Shown here one piece after another: positions 6,407 to 13,496 of a DNA stretch of 28,177 nt. Within the stretch, counting starts at the first letter, position 1. Each line of letters begins with the position of its first letter. The notes beneath the pieces were generated by a model, which saw only the letters and a program-made list of their open reading frames with translations, was not told the origin of the DNA and did not search any database. Source of the DNA: an uncultured Faecalibacterium sp. (GTDB lineage: Bacteria; Bacillota; Clostridia; Oscillospirales; Ruminococcaceae); assembly GCA_934525325.1 (NCBI GenBank), contig CAKSZE010000015.1, positions 1-28,177 on the forward strand, written 5' to 3'. The translations under genes and the position numbers were made by a program.

Positions 6407-7165
6407 TTACTTTACTTCCAGAATGCGCGGTGCAAACAGGCTCCACATCTTGCCCCACCAGTACCAGTCGTGGGAGACGTCACCGCCCCAGATCTCCAAA
6501 TGTGCGGGCATACCCTGATCCTTCAGCAGATCAGCCAGTGCCTGTGTGTCATCCAGCGCATCACCTTCGTAAGCGCCCTGACCGGCGCAGAGGATCAGGC
6601 TGTTCTCTTCTGCCTTGGTCAGCGCCAGCTTGTTGGCAATGCCGTTCTCCAGCAGGTAGGCCAAGGGAGAGCAGCGCAGCACCATGTCGTCGCTGTCGGT
6701 GCCCCAGAAGCGGGTCAGGTCGTAGATACCGCCCATGCCCACAGCACCGGCAAACAGGGTGGGACGGCGCAGACGGCAGTGGACGGCGTGGTAAGCGCCC
6801 AAGTCCACACCGGCAGTCCAGATCCGGGTGCCCTTTTTGGCGTTGTTCAGAGTCAGAATGCGGGGAGCCAACTCAGCGCTCAGGTAGACGAAATACTTCT
6901 CCTGCAACTCAGCGCGGCGGCGCTGGGGCAGATCACCATTCAAAAGGCCCTCGCCGTCCACGGCATCTGCGCAGAACAGCTGCACCTTGCCCTCGTTCAG
7001 CAGCTGGGCAATGGCATCGGGCATTCCGTTGTTCTCCCAGTCGTAAAAACGGCCGCCGCGGGCGGGCAGTGCCAGCACCGGCACACCGGCATGGCCGTAC
7101 ACCTTAAACTCCATCTCACGGCCAAGAACCGTGCTCCACTCTTTGTAATAGGTACCCTGGATCAT
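6407..7165 (-). CDS. Esterase-like alpha/beta-hydrolase, nucleophile replaced by Asp
   Basis: A 252-residue cytoplasmic protein of the putative-esterase (alpha/beta-hydrolase) family. Recognisable landmarks are the opening YYKEWSTVLGREMEFKVYGHAG, PARGGRFYDWEN, the nucleophile-elbow region TAGVDLGAYHA, and the histidine loop VSHDWYWW near the end. In the family I recall, the elbow reads G-x-S-x-G; here it is G119-V-D121-L-G123, so the catalytic serine is aspartate while the surrounding residues and the late histidine remain. It may be a non-catalytic or altered enzyme. The start has AAGGAG upstream, with loose spacing. It ends in two tandem terminators. The substrate and role are unknown. Confidence 0.8.
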   Translation of the reverse strand: MIQGTYYKEWSTVLGREMEFKVYGHAGVPVLALPARGGRFYDWENNGMPDAIAQLLNEGKVQLFCADAVDGEGLLNGDLPQRRRAELQEKYFVYLSAELAPRILTLNNAKKGTRIWTAGVDLGAYHAVHCRLRRPTLFAGAVGMGGIYDLTRFWGTDSDDMVLRCSPLAYLLENGIANKLALTKAEENSLILCAGQGAYEGDALDDTQALADLLKDQGMPAHLEIWGGDVSHDWYWWGKMWSLFAPRILEVK

Positions 7166-7244
7166 AAATCAAGCACTCCTTATTTTATCATTCACCGGCC
7201 CGGGCACAGTCGCTGCGCACCGGTGCCGGATTTGGAAGCTATAA

Positions 7245-7421
7245 TCAGACAAACTGGTTGCGCTGCGGGTCGTAATCGTAGCCCACAGCGTGCAGCTTTG
7301 CGCACAGACCGGCCTTATCGGCCTCCAGATCCTCGCACAGTGCATCGAGATCCTTATACTGATCTCGCAGTTTCAGGTTCACCACGCTCAGCAGCATGAT
7401 GGGATCAACAGGCAAAGACAT
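7245..7421 (-). CDS. DUF4250 domain protein
   Basis: A 58-residue protein matching the small DUF4250 family of Clostridia (PVDPIMLLSVVNLKLRD near the start, YDYDPQRNQF at the end). It is acidic with two predicted helices and no signal or membrane segment. ATG 7421 is chosen because AAGGAGAGG lies directly upstream; a longer frame would begin inside the L28 terminator. It follows rpmB by 69 bases, and an intrinsic terminator stands between them. No promoter is obvious in that gap, so it probably depends on read-through. Its function is unknown. Confidence 0.75.
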   Translation of the reverse strand: MSLPVDPIMLLSVVNLKLRDQYKDLDALCEDLEADKAGLCAKLHAVGYDYDPQRNQFV

Positions 7422-7445
7422 TTTATTCCTCTCCTTGCGGCAAAT

Positions 7446-7476
7446 AAAAAAGCCGGCCACTCGACAAAGTGACCGG
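7446..7476 (-). terminator. Terminator behind rpmB
   Basis: On the minus strand GCCGGTCACT (7476-7467) pairs with AGTGGCCGGC (7461-7452, one wobble), followed by six T. It separates L28 from the DUF4250 gene. Confidence 0.9.
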
Positions 7477-7490
7477 CCACATACACCAAA

Positions 7491-7679
7491 TTAGACAGCG
7501 CGGGTAACTTTGCCAGCGCGCAGGCAACGGGAGCATGCGTAGACATACTTGGGAGAGCCCTCCACGACCGCCTTGACACGACGGACATTCGGCTTCCAGG
7601 TACGGTTGGAACGGCGATGAGAGTGAGAGACCTTGATACCAAAGGTAACACCCTTGCCGCAGCATTCACACTTAGCCAT
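7491..7679 (-). CDS. rpmB: 50S ribosomal protein L28
   Basis: A 62-residue basic ribosomal protein of the large subunit. The sequence MAKCECCGKGVTFGIKVSHS, then NRTWKPNVRRVKA and YACSRCLRAGKVTRA, is diagnostic. Two CxxC pairs (C4/C7 and, near residue 49, CSRC) mark the zinc-binding C+ form of L28. ATG 7679 follows a GGAGGTG ribosome site; a longer upstream frame has no support. It has its own promoter (7732-7760) and terminator. rpmB standing alone away from rpmG is usual for Firmicutes. Confidence 0.97.
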   Translation of the reverse strand: MAKCECCGKGVTFGIKVSHSHRRSNRTWKPNVRRVKAVVEGSPKYVYACSRCLRAGKVTRAV

Positions 7680-7731
7680 GGTAATTGCACCTCCTACAGT
7701 GAAGTATGGAATCAAAATAATCAGCTTGACT

Positions 7732-7760
7732 ATTTTACCAGAGATACAAAGAAAAAGCAA
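7732..7760 (-). promoter_or_regulatory. Promoter of rpmB
   Basis: On the minus strand TTGCTT (7760-7755), a 17-base spacer and TAAAAT (7737-7732), about 50 bases before the L28 start. Confidence 0.65.
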
Positions 7761-7810
7761 GCCTTTTTTTAAATTTCCTGCAGCTTTTTGTATTCCCGGC
7801 GCTGTGGGGC

Positions 7811-7839
7811 TTGTGCAGGGCACAAAAAAATAGTATTAT
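7811..7839 (+). promoter_or_regulatory. Promoter of the M50 protease-scpAB operon
   Basis: TTGTGC (7811-7816), a 17-base spacer and TATTAT (7834-7839), 33 bases before the protease start. The gap to the divergent rpmB promoter is about 50 bases. Confidence 0.6.
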
Positions 7840-7872
7840 AAAGGAAGAAATTCGTTTTGACAGGAGAATTAC

Positions 7873-8547
7873 ATGACCGCACAGGCAACCTATTATATCA
7901 TCCGCGCACTGGTGGCGCTGGTGGCCATCCCGTTCCACGAAGCCGGCCATGCGCTGGCAGCATGGCTGCTGGGCGATGCCACCGCCAAACGCGAGGGGCG
8001 TCTTTCGCTGAATCCCTTTGCACACTTTGACCTGCTGGGCACCTTATGCATGGTGTTTGCGGGCGTGGGCTGGGCAAAGCCTGTGTCCACCAACCCCCGC
8101 AATTTCAAAAACCCCAAGTGGGGTATGGCGCTTACGGCGCTGGCAGGCCCTGTGGCAAACCTTATGCTGGCTTACCTTGGTATGGTGGCGTGGAAGGTGA
8201 TGTACTACTGGGCACCGGTCAATAATGCCACCATTTACATTGCCATGTTTTTGCGGTATCTGGTACTGATGAACGTGAGCCTTGCGGTGTTCAACCTGAT
8301 CCCTGTGCCGCCGCTGGACGGCAGCCGCATTCTGCTGGTGGTGCTGCCGCAGCGCATCTACTTTGGCTTGATGCGGTACGAAAAATATATCATGATCGTT
8401 ATGCTGGCAGCGGTTTGGGGCGGCTTTCTGGATGTGCCGCTGTACTACCTGAACAACGTGGTGTGGTCGCTTTTGGGTATGGGCACCGGGTATATTGATA
8501 AGATCGCCTACGCCGTTTATGCCAGCAGCCTTGGGGCGGTGATCTGA
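7873..8547 (+). CDS. Site-2-type membrane metalloprotease, M50 family
   Basis: A 224-residue polytopic membrane zinc protease. The zinc site HEAGH is in the first membrane segment (about residues 22-26) and the third ligand motif NLIPVPPLDGSR lies near residue 140, both as in the short M50 (YwhC/SpoIVFB-like) group. There is no PDZ or CBS domain. About five to six membrane segments are predicted. GGAGAA precedes ATG 7873. It is the first gene of a unit in which scpA begins directly after its stop codon. M50 proteases cut membrane-bound regulators or signal-peptide remnants; the substrate here is unknown. Confidence 0.9.
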   Translation: MTAQATYYIIRALVALVAIPFHEAGHALAAWLLGDATAKREGRLSLNPFAHFDLLGTLCMVFAGVGWAKPVSTNPRNFKNPKWGMALTALAGPVANLMLAYLGMVAWKVMYYWAPVNNATIYIAMFLRYLVLMNVSLAVFNLIPVPPLDGSRILLVVLPQRIYFGLMRYEKYIMIVMLAAVWGGFLDVPLYYLNNVVWSLLGMGTGYIDKIAYAVYASSLGAVI

Positions 8548-9270
8548 GTGGCAGAGGAATTGACCTTCCATCTGGAAGATTTTGACGGCCCGCTGGAATT
8601 ATTGCTGGCTCTGGTGGCAAAACATAAAATGGATCTGCACAACATTCCCATTTTGCAGCTCATCGACCAGTACACCCGCACCGTGGAGCAGGCCGACCCT
8701 GACCCCGAGACCGCCAGTGCCTTCATTGAGATGGCAGCGCATCTGGTGGAGATGAAAAGCTTTCTGCTGCTGCCCCGCAGCGAAGAGGGTGAGCGCATGA
8801 AACAGGAACTCACCGGTCAGCTCATCGAGTACGACCAGTGCCGCCGCATGGCGGCTCTGCTGCGCGCAAAAGGGGAGACTGCCCCGGTATTCGTGCGCCG
8901 TCCCATGGAGATGGAGCTGGACAACACCTATGTGCTGCACCACGCCCCGCAGATACTGGCCGATTACTGGCAGGCGCTGGCGGGCCGCACCAAGACTCGT
9001 CGCGTGCCCACCCAGCAGCAGTTCGAGCCGCTGGTCACCGCGCCCATGGTATCGGTCACCAGCCGGGTGGTGTACATCCTGCGCCGGATGCTGGGCGGCA
9101 CCGTGGCAAAGATGGAGCAGCTGTTTTCTCGCAGCCAGAGCCGCAGCACCAACGTAGCCACTTTTCTGGCGCTGCTGGAACTGGTGCGCGGCGGACGCAT
9201 CGCGCTGGACGACCGGGGAGCGCTGACCATGCGCCGCACCCGCCCGGAACGCAATAAGGAGAATCCATGA
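8548..9270 (+). CDS. scpA: Segregation and condensation protein A
   Basis: A 240-residue kleisin that bridges the SMC dimer and recruits ScpB, needed for chromosome compaction and segregation. The N-terminal region LTFHLEDFDGPLELLLALVAKHKMDL is the family hallmark that binds the SMC neck. The C-terminal winged helix (VATFLALLELVRGGRIAL) binds the SMC head. The start is GTG 8548, directly after the protease stop with no spacing, and the ribosome site is weak (GGGGCGG), suggesting translational coupling. It overlaps scpB by 4 bases (ATGA). Length is normal for the family. Confidence 0.96.
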   Translation: MAEELTFHLEDFDGPLELLLALVAKHKMDLHNIPILQLIDQYTRTVEQADPDPETASAFIEMAAHLVEMKSFLLLPRSEEGERMKQELTGQLIEYDQCRRMAALLRAKGETAPVFVRRPMEMELDNTYVLHHAPQILADYWQALAGRTKTRRVPTQQQFEPLVTAPMVSVTSRVVYILRRMLGGTVAKMEQLFSRSQSRSTNVATFLALLELVRGGRIALDDRGALTMRRTRPERNKENP

Positions 9271-9812
9271 ACCAGAAACAAACCCTTGCCGCCGTGGAGG
9301 CCATGCTTTTCGCCTGCGGCGACCCCATAGGTGCCGATAAGCTGGCACAGGCGGTGCAGCTGCCCCAGTCCAGCGTGGATGCTGCGCTGGAGACCCTGCA
9401 CACCCGCTACCAGCGGGAGGACAGCGGCCTGTGTCTGCTGCATCTGAATACTCGGTGGCAGCTGGCCACCAAGACCCAGTGGGCAGACTGTGTGCGCCGT
9501 GTGCTGGACAGCCGCCGCGCCGTACCGCTTGGCTCTGCGGCTATGGAGACTTTGACCGTCATCGCCTACAATCAGCCGGTGTCCCGCGCCTTTATTGAAC
9601 AGGTGCGCGGCGTGGATTCCTCCTCCAGCGTGTCCGGTCTGCTGGAAAAGGGGCTCATCGAGGAAGCCGGACGTCTGGATCTGCCGGGTCGCCCGGTCAG
9701 CTTCCGCACCACCGATACATTTTTGCGTGTGTTCGGTCTGTCCAGTCTGGCAGACCTGCCGCCGGTGCACAGCGACGCACCGGCAGATGATCCGACCGAA
9801 AGTGAGGGTTGA
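9267..9812 (+). CDS. scpB: Segregation and condensation protein B
   Basis: A 181-residue winged-helix protein that dimerises and binds ScpA in the SMC condensin. Motifs are AAVEAMLFACGDPI at the start, the second winged helix AYNQPVSRAFIEQVRGVDSSSSVSGLLEKGLIEEAGRLDLPGRP written across residues 95-145, and the closing TTDTFLRVFGLSSLADLPP. The start overlaps the scpA stop (ATGA), so the two are translated together. A short acidic tail follows. Confidence 0.96.
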   Translation: MNQKQTLAAVEAMLFACGDPIGADKLAQAVQLPQSSVDAALETLHTRYQREDSGLCLLHLNTRWQLATKTQWADCVRRVLDSRRAVPLGSAAMETLTVIAYNQPVSRAFIEQVRGVDSSSSVSGLLEKGLIEEAGRLDLPGRPVSFRTTDTFLRVFGLSSLADLPPVHSDAPADDPTESEG

Positions 9813-9815
9813 CCC

Positions 9816-10544
9816 ATGGGCATGGTTCTTTCCGCAGTGGGCACTTGTCTGCTGTTCATCCTCAAGGCGGTGGGCATCCTGCTGCTGATCGTTTTGGTAC
9901 TGGCGGCGCTGTTGCTGCTGTGCCCCTTCTGCGCGGATGTCTGCTGGCAAAACGATATCTTTACCGTAAAAGCCGGGGCGCTGGGCATCACCTTCCCGGT
10001 GTTCCAATACCCCAAACCTGAACCTCCCGCCCAGCCGGAGGAGCCTAAGGGCTTTACCGGCAGGCTGAAAGCAAAATTCCGCGCATGGCGTGCAGATCGC
10101 AAGCGCAAAAAGGCTGAAAAAAAGGCCGCGCAGCCCGCAAAGCCCAAAGCGGAAAAGCCGCCCCGCCAAAAGGCAAAAATCACGCTGGATGCGCTCTGCA
10201 CCATGCTGCGGGGTGTGGGCACGTTGCTGCGAGCAGTGTTTGGTGCCATCCGCTTTACAAAGATCTCGGTCTGCCTTGGCGTGCGCGGCGACGACCCCGC
10301 CGCAGCTGCCCGCAATTACGGCAAGCTGCAGGCGTGGCTGTACCCGACCCTTGGCGTGCTGGATCACTTTTTCTTTCTGGAATTTGACCAGCTGCGCGTT
10401 CTGCCGGACTTCGGCAGCGCCCAGCCCACCGTGCAGGACAAGGTGTCCTTCCGGGTCAGTGCGCAGGCGCTGTTCATCGTCATTGCTGCTGTGCGGGTGC
10501 TGTACGAGTTCTGGCGTAAAAAAGTATTGGACATTTTTATTTGA
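9816..10544 (+). CDS. DUF2953 membrane-anchored protein
   Basis: A 242-residue protein with a long N-terminal hydrophobic helix (about residues 8-40). A Lys/Ala/Pro-rich stretch (about 65-125) is likely disordered or coiled. The conserved C-terminal DUF2953 part contains the VCLGVRGDDPAAAARNYG pattern and a late hydrophobic segment. It starts 3 bases after the scpB stop; ATG 9822 is an alternative. The YtfI-like DUF2953 gene usually sits next to ytfJ, as here. Both are sporulation-associated in Bacillus, but the biochemical role is unknown. The Lys-rich insert is more extreme than I would expect of the family. Confidence 0.75.
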   Translation: MGMVLSAVGTCLLFILKAVGILLLIVLVLAALLLLCPFCADVCWQNDIFTVKAGALGITFPVFQYPKPEPPAQPEEPKGFTGRLKAKFRAWRADRKRKKAEKKAAQPAKPKAEKPPRQKAKITLDALCTMLRGVGTLLRAVFGAIRFTKISVCLGVRGDDPAAAARNYGKLQAWLYPTLGVLDHFFFLEFDQLRVLPDFGSAQPTVQDKVSFRVSAQALFIVIAAVRVLYEFWRKKVLDIFI

Positions 10545-10556
10545 AGATGATACACT
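10527..10556 (+). promoter_or_regulatory. Possible internal promoter for ytfJ
   Basis: TTGGAC (10527-10532), an 18-base spacer and TACACT (10551-10556), overlapping the DUF2953 stop codon. It could give ytfJ expression independent of the scp genes. Confidence 0.45.
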
Positions 10557-10622
10557 AAATCTATATCAGAATGCTTTCCGGCGGGCAATTGCCTGCACGG
10601 ATGAATAAAGGAGAGTTGTTTT

Positions 10623-11027
10623 ATGGCAGAGCATCCTATTCAGGGTCTGATGAACGTTACGATGGAGAAGATTCACCAGATGGTGGACTCCAACACCATT
10701 ATCGGCAAGCCCATCACCACCGAGGATGGCATCACCATCCTGCCGGTTTCTAAGGTGAGCTTTGGTTTCGCCTCCGGCGGTACCGATTTTAACGGCAAGA
10801 ACGCTGCCAACAAGGATCTGTTTGGCGGCGGCTCCGGTGCCGGTGTCAACATCCAGCCGGTGGCATTTCTGGTCATCAAGGATGGCTGCGTACGCACCAT
10901 CCAGCTGTCGGATAGCTCCAACAGCATTGACCGCGCCCTGACCATGCTGCCCGAACTGGTGGAAAAGCTTACCACGCTGGTCAAAAAGGACGGCAAGGCA
11001 CCCGCAGAGGAGCCCAAGGCAGAGTAA
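10623..11027 (+). CDS. ytfJ: GerW family sporulation protein YtfJ
   Basis: A 134-residue soluble protein of the YtfJ/GerW family. It shows the family start (HPIQGLMNVTMEKIHQMVD), the central VGKP-type segment (here IIGKPI) with ITILPVSKVSFGFASGG, a glycine-rich loop FGGGSGAG and the AFLVIKDG motif. In Bacillus it is needed for germination of some spores, yet it is widespread in non-sporulating Clostridia. AGGAGAG precedes ATG 10623. It closes the scp cluster, with a terminator just downstream. If the host does not sporulate, as known Faecalibacterium do not, the gene must serve another purpose; that is inference. Confidence 0.9.
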   Translation: MAEHPIQGLMNVTMEKIHQMVDSNTIIGKPITTEDGITILPVSKVSFGFASGGTDFNGKNAANKDLFGGGSGAGVNIQPVAFLVIKDGCVRTIQLSDSSNSIDRALTMLPELVEKLTTLVKKDGKAPAEEPKAE

Positions 11028-11051
11028 CCCTTTATCCAAACCAAGCCGCAG

Positions 11052-11077
11052 CCGCAGACCTTTTGGTCTGCGGTTTA
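11052..11077 (+). terminator. Terminator behind ytfJ
   Basis: CCGCAGACC (11052-11060) and GGTCTGCGG (11065-11073) with a TTTT loop, followed by a short T run (TTTATAT). Confidence 0.8.
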
Positions 11078-11083
11078 TATAGC

Positions 11084-11142
11084 CGCGCACCGTGCCCCGC
11101 AAAAGCAGGGGAGTGGTGCGCGTTTTGAGCGCCGTGAGGCGC
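11084..11142 (+). promoter_or_regulatory. Structured leader before the pseudouridine synthase gene
   Basis: Two hairpins stand between the ytfJ terminator and rluB. The first pairs CGCGCACC (11084-11091) with GGTGCGCG (11115-11122) and has an inner CCCC/GGGG helix. The second is GCGCC-GTGA-GGCGC (11129-11142) with a GNRA-type loop, two bases before the AAGGAG ribosome site. No clear promoter lies between terminator and gene, so the leader may depend on read-through. Its function is unknown. Confidence 0.55.
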
Positions 11143-11157
11143 ACAAGGAGTAATATT

Positions 11158-11985
11158 ATGGCAGAAGAACGTATTCAGAAGATCATGGCCGAGCAGGGTC
11201 TGTGCTCTCGCCGCGCCGCCGAGCAGATCATTGCCGAAGGCCGCGTCAAGGTGAACGGCCACCCGGTAAAGGTGGGCGACAAAATGGACCCGAACCGTGA
11301 CGTGCTCCATGTGGATGACGAGCGCATCTACATCCAGAAAAACCAGCAGCTGTACTATCTGGCGCTGTATAAGCCCCGTGGCTATGTGACCACCGCCAGT
11401 GATGAACTTGGCCGCAAGACCGTGATGGACTTGGTCAGCGACATCCCTGCCCGCCTGTATCCGGTGGGCCGCTTGGATAAGGACAGCGAGGGTCTGCTGC
11501 TGATGACCAACGATGGTGCCTTTGCGCAGGCTGTTACCCATCCGTCCGGCGGCATCTCCAAGCTGTACCGCGTTACCGTGCAGCCCCGCGCCGATGAGGC
11601 CACCATCCTCAAGCTGAGCAGCGGTGTTGTGCTGGACGACGGCACCAAGACCATGCCCTGCGCCATCAATGTGGTCACCGACGAGCCCGGCCGCACCGTG
11701 ATGGAGATGACCCTGAAAGAGGGCAAGAACCGCGAGATCCGCCGGATGTGTGAGAGCGTGGGTCTTGAGGTGGTGCGCCTGAAGCGCAACGCCGAGGGCG
11801 TGGTCAAGCTGGGCATGCTCAAGCCCGGTACCTACCGCGAGCTGACCAAGGCCGAGGTGAACGGTCTGCGCGCCGCAGCGGTCAAGGGACGTGCACAGAC
11901 CCGCTCTGCTGCCCAGCAGTCCAAGGCTGCCGAGCGCCGTCCCCGCGGCCCTGTGGGCAAAAACGCACCCCGGAAGCAGAAGTAA
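11158..11985 (+). CDS. rluB: rRNA pseudouridine synthase, RsuA/RluB family
   Basis: A 275-residue RNA-modifying enzyme that converts uridine to pseudouridine in rRNA, most likely in 23S helix 89 if it is RluB. An N-terminal S4 RNA-binding domain (RIQKIMAEQGLCSRRAAEQII) is followed by the catalytic domain with GRLDKDSEGLLLMTND, where the Asp is the catalytic residue. KGKNREIRRMC-type motif III appears as EGKNREIRRMCE. A basic Ala/Arg/Lys tail of about 30 residues follows. ATG 11158 has AAGGAG 8 bases upstream; a longer frame from 11092 would run through the leader hairpins. The target site is inferred from family. Confidence 0.92.
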   Translation: MAEERIQKIMAEQGLCSRRAAEQIIAEGRVKVNGHPVKVGDKMDPNRDVLHVDDERIYIQKNQQLYYLALYKPRGYVTTASDELGRKTVMDLVSDIPARLYPVGRLDKDSEGLLLMTNDGAFAQAVTHPSGGISKLYRVTVQPRADEATILKLSSGVVLDDGTKTMPCAINVVTDEPGRTVMEMTLKEGKNREIRRMCESVGLEVVRLKRNAEGVVKLGMLKPGTYRELTKAEVNGLRAAAVKGRAQTRSAAQQSKAAERRPRGPVGKNAPRKQK

Positions 11986-11999
11986 GGAGTTATCACATC

Positions 12000-13370
12000 A
12001 TGGAACGAGAAACTCTGAAATCCCGTCTGGGCTTTATTCTGCTTTCCGCAGGCTGCGCCATCGGCATTGGCAACGTATGGAAGTTTCCGTATATTGCCGG
12101 TCAGGGCGGCGGCGGTGCTTTTGTGCTGTTTTACCTGATCTTTCTGGTCATTCTGGGTCTGCCCATCATGACCATGGAGTTTGCCGTGGGACGCGCCTCC
12201 CGCAAAAGCCCGGTGCGTGCATATCAGGCACTGGAAAAACCGGGGCAGAAGTGGCACATCCACGGCTACTTCACTCTCATCGGCTGCTACCTGCTGATGA
12301 TGTTCTACACCACCGTGGCAGGCTGGATGCTGCACTATTTCTACATGACCGCCGTCGGCAAACTGGAAGGACTCAACGCCGAGCAGGTGGCCGGTAAGTT
12401 TACCGAAATGCTGGCCAGTCCCGCCACCATGACCTTCTGGATGGTATTTGTGGTGGTAGTGGGCATTCTGGTGTGCGCCAAGGGTCTGCAAAGCGGTCTG
12501 GAGCGTGTGACCAAGGGCATGATGATCGCCCTGCTCCTCATTATGGTGGTGCTGGCTGTCAACAGCTTGTTCATGCCCGGGGCAAAGGAAGGCCTTTCCT
12601 TCTTCCTTGTGCCGGACTTTGACCGGATGCAGGAAGTGGGCGTGGTCAACACGCTGGTCTCCGCTATGAATCAGGCATTCTTCACCCTCAGCCTTGGCAT
12701 CGGTGCTATGTCCATTTTTGGCAGCTATATCGGCAAGGAGCACTCCCTGCTGGGCGAGTCTGTCCGCATCGTGGTGCTGGATACCTTTGTAGCCATCACT
12801 GCCGGTCTGATCATCTTCCCGGCCTGCTTTACCTACCATGTGGACCAGACCAGCGGTCCCAGCCTGATCTTCATCACCCTGCCCAACATTTTTGCCAATA
12901 TGTCCATGGGGCGGCTGTGGGGCAGCCTGTTCTTTTTGTTCATGGCCTTTGCAGCCATGTCCACCGTGCTGGCAGTGTTCGAGAACATTATCTGCTGCGG
13001 CATGGAACTGACCGGCTGCAGCCGCAAAAAGTCCAGTCTGGTGAACCTTGTGCTCATCATCCTGCTGTCCATGCCCTGTGTGCTGGGCTATAACCTGTGG
13101 GCATGGGATGGCTTTGCGGTGTTCGGCGGCGCTGTGCTGGATGTGGAGGATTTTCTGGTCAGCAACCTGTTCCTGCCGCTGGGCAGCTTGGTATATCTGC
13201 TGTTCTGTGTCACCCGCTACGGCTGGGGCTGGCAGAACTACAAAAAAGAGGTCAACACCGGCGAGGGGCTCAAGGTGCAGGATTGGATGCGCAGTTATCT
13301 GACCTATGTGCTGCCGCTCATCGTAGTGTTCATCTTTGCGTTTGGACTCTACGACAAATTCCTAGCATAA
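12000..13370 (+). CDS. Sodium-coupled amino-acid transporter, NSS (SNF) family
   Basis: A 456-residue membrane symporter of the neurotransmitter:sodium symporter family (LeuT/MhsT-type), which takes up amino acids with Na+. The first membrane segment shows SAGCAIGIGNVWKFPYI, with the unwound GxGNxWxFPY core that binds substrate and sodium. QGGGGAFVLFYL and the MTMEFAVGR segment follow, and the sixth-helix region is AFFTLSLGIGAM. About 11-12 membrane segments are expected; bacterial MhsT-like members have 11. It begins 14 bases after rluB, with AAGGAG upstream. A LytTR two-component pair follows it and may control it or sense its substrate. Hydrophobic or aromatic amino acids are likely but unproven. 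Confidence 0.92.
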   Translation: MERETLKSRLGFILLSAGCAIGIGNVWKFPYIAGQGGGGAFVLFYLIFLVILGLPIMTMEFAVGRASRKSPVRAYQALEKPGQKWHIHGYFTLIGCYLLMMFYTTVAGWMLHYFYMTAVGKLEGLNAEQVAGKFTEMLASPATMTFWMVFVVVVGILVCAKGLQSGLERVTKGMMIALLLIMVVLAVNSLFMPGAKEGLSFFLVPDFDRMQEVGVVNTLVSAMNQAFFTLSLGIGAMSIFGSYIGKEHSLLGESVRIVVLDTFVAITAGLIIFPACFTYHVDQTSGPSLIFITLPNIFANMSMGRLWGSLFFLFMAFAAMSTVLAVFENIICCGMELTGCSRKKSSLVNLVLIILLSMPCVLGYNLWAWDGFAVFGGAVLDVEDFLVSNLFLPLGSLVYLLFCVTRYGWGWQNYKKEVNTGEGLKVQDWMRSYLTYVLPLIVVFIFAFGLYDKFLA

Positions 13371-13390
13371 GACGTCTGCTCTGCCTTTGA

Positions 13391-13419
13391 TTGACGAACG
13401 GACGGGACAAGTGTAATAT
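13391..13419 (+). promoter_or_regulatory. Promoter of the LytTR two-component operon
   Basis: TTGACG (13391-13396), a 17-base spacer and TAATAT (13414-13419), starting 20 bases after the transporter stop. The stem-loop at 13421-13469 begins directly after the -10 box. Confidence 0.65.
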
Positions 13420-13420
13420 A

Positions 13421-13472
13421 AAAGCATATAGGGTGCTTCTCCCGGCGGGGGGACACTGCTATATGCTTTTTT
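13421..13472 (+). terminator. Stem-loop with T run between transporter and regulator
   Basis: AAAGCATATAG (13421-13431) pairs with CTATATGCTTT (13459-13469). An inner TCTCCC/GGGGGA helix extends it, and six T follow (13467-13472, three of them inside the stem). It can end transporter transcripts, but it also lies at the very start of the regulator transcript, where it would act as an attenuator or 5' cap hairpin. Confidence 0.75.
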
Positions 13473-13496
13473 GTATTCAGAAGGAGGAAACACCCC

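Noticed and set aside
11092..11157. Longer N-terminus for the pseudouridine synthase
   Set aside because: The extension would read through the leader hairpins, while ATG 11158 has a clean ribosome site and begins at the conserved S4 domain.
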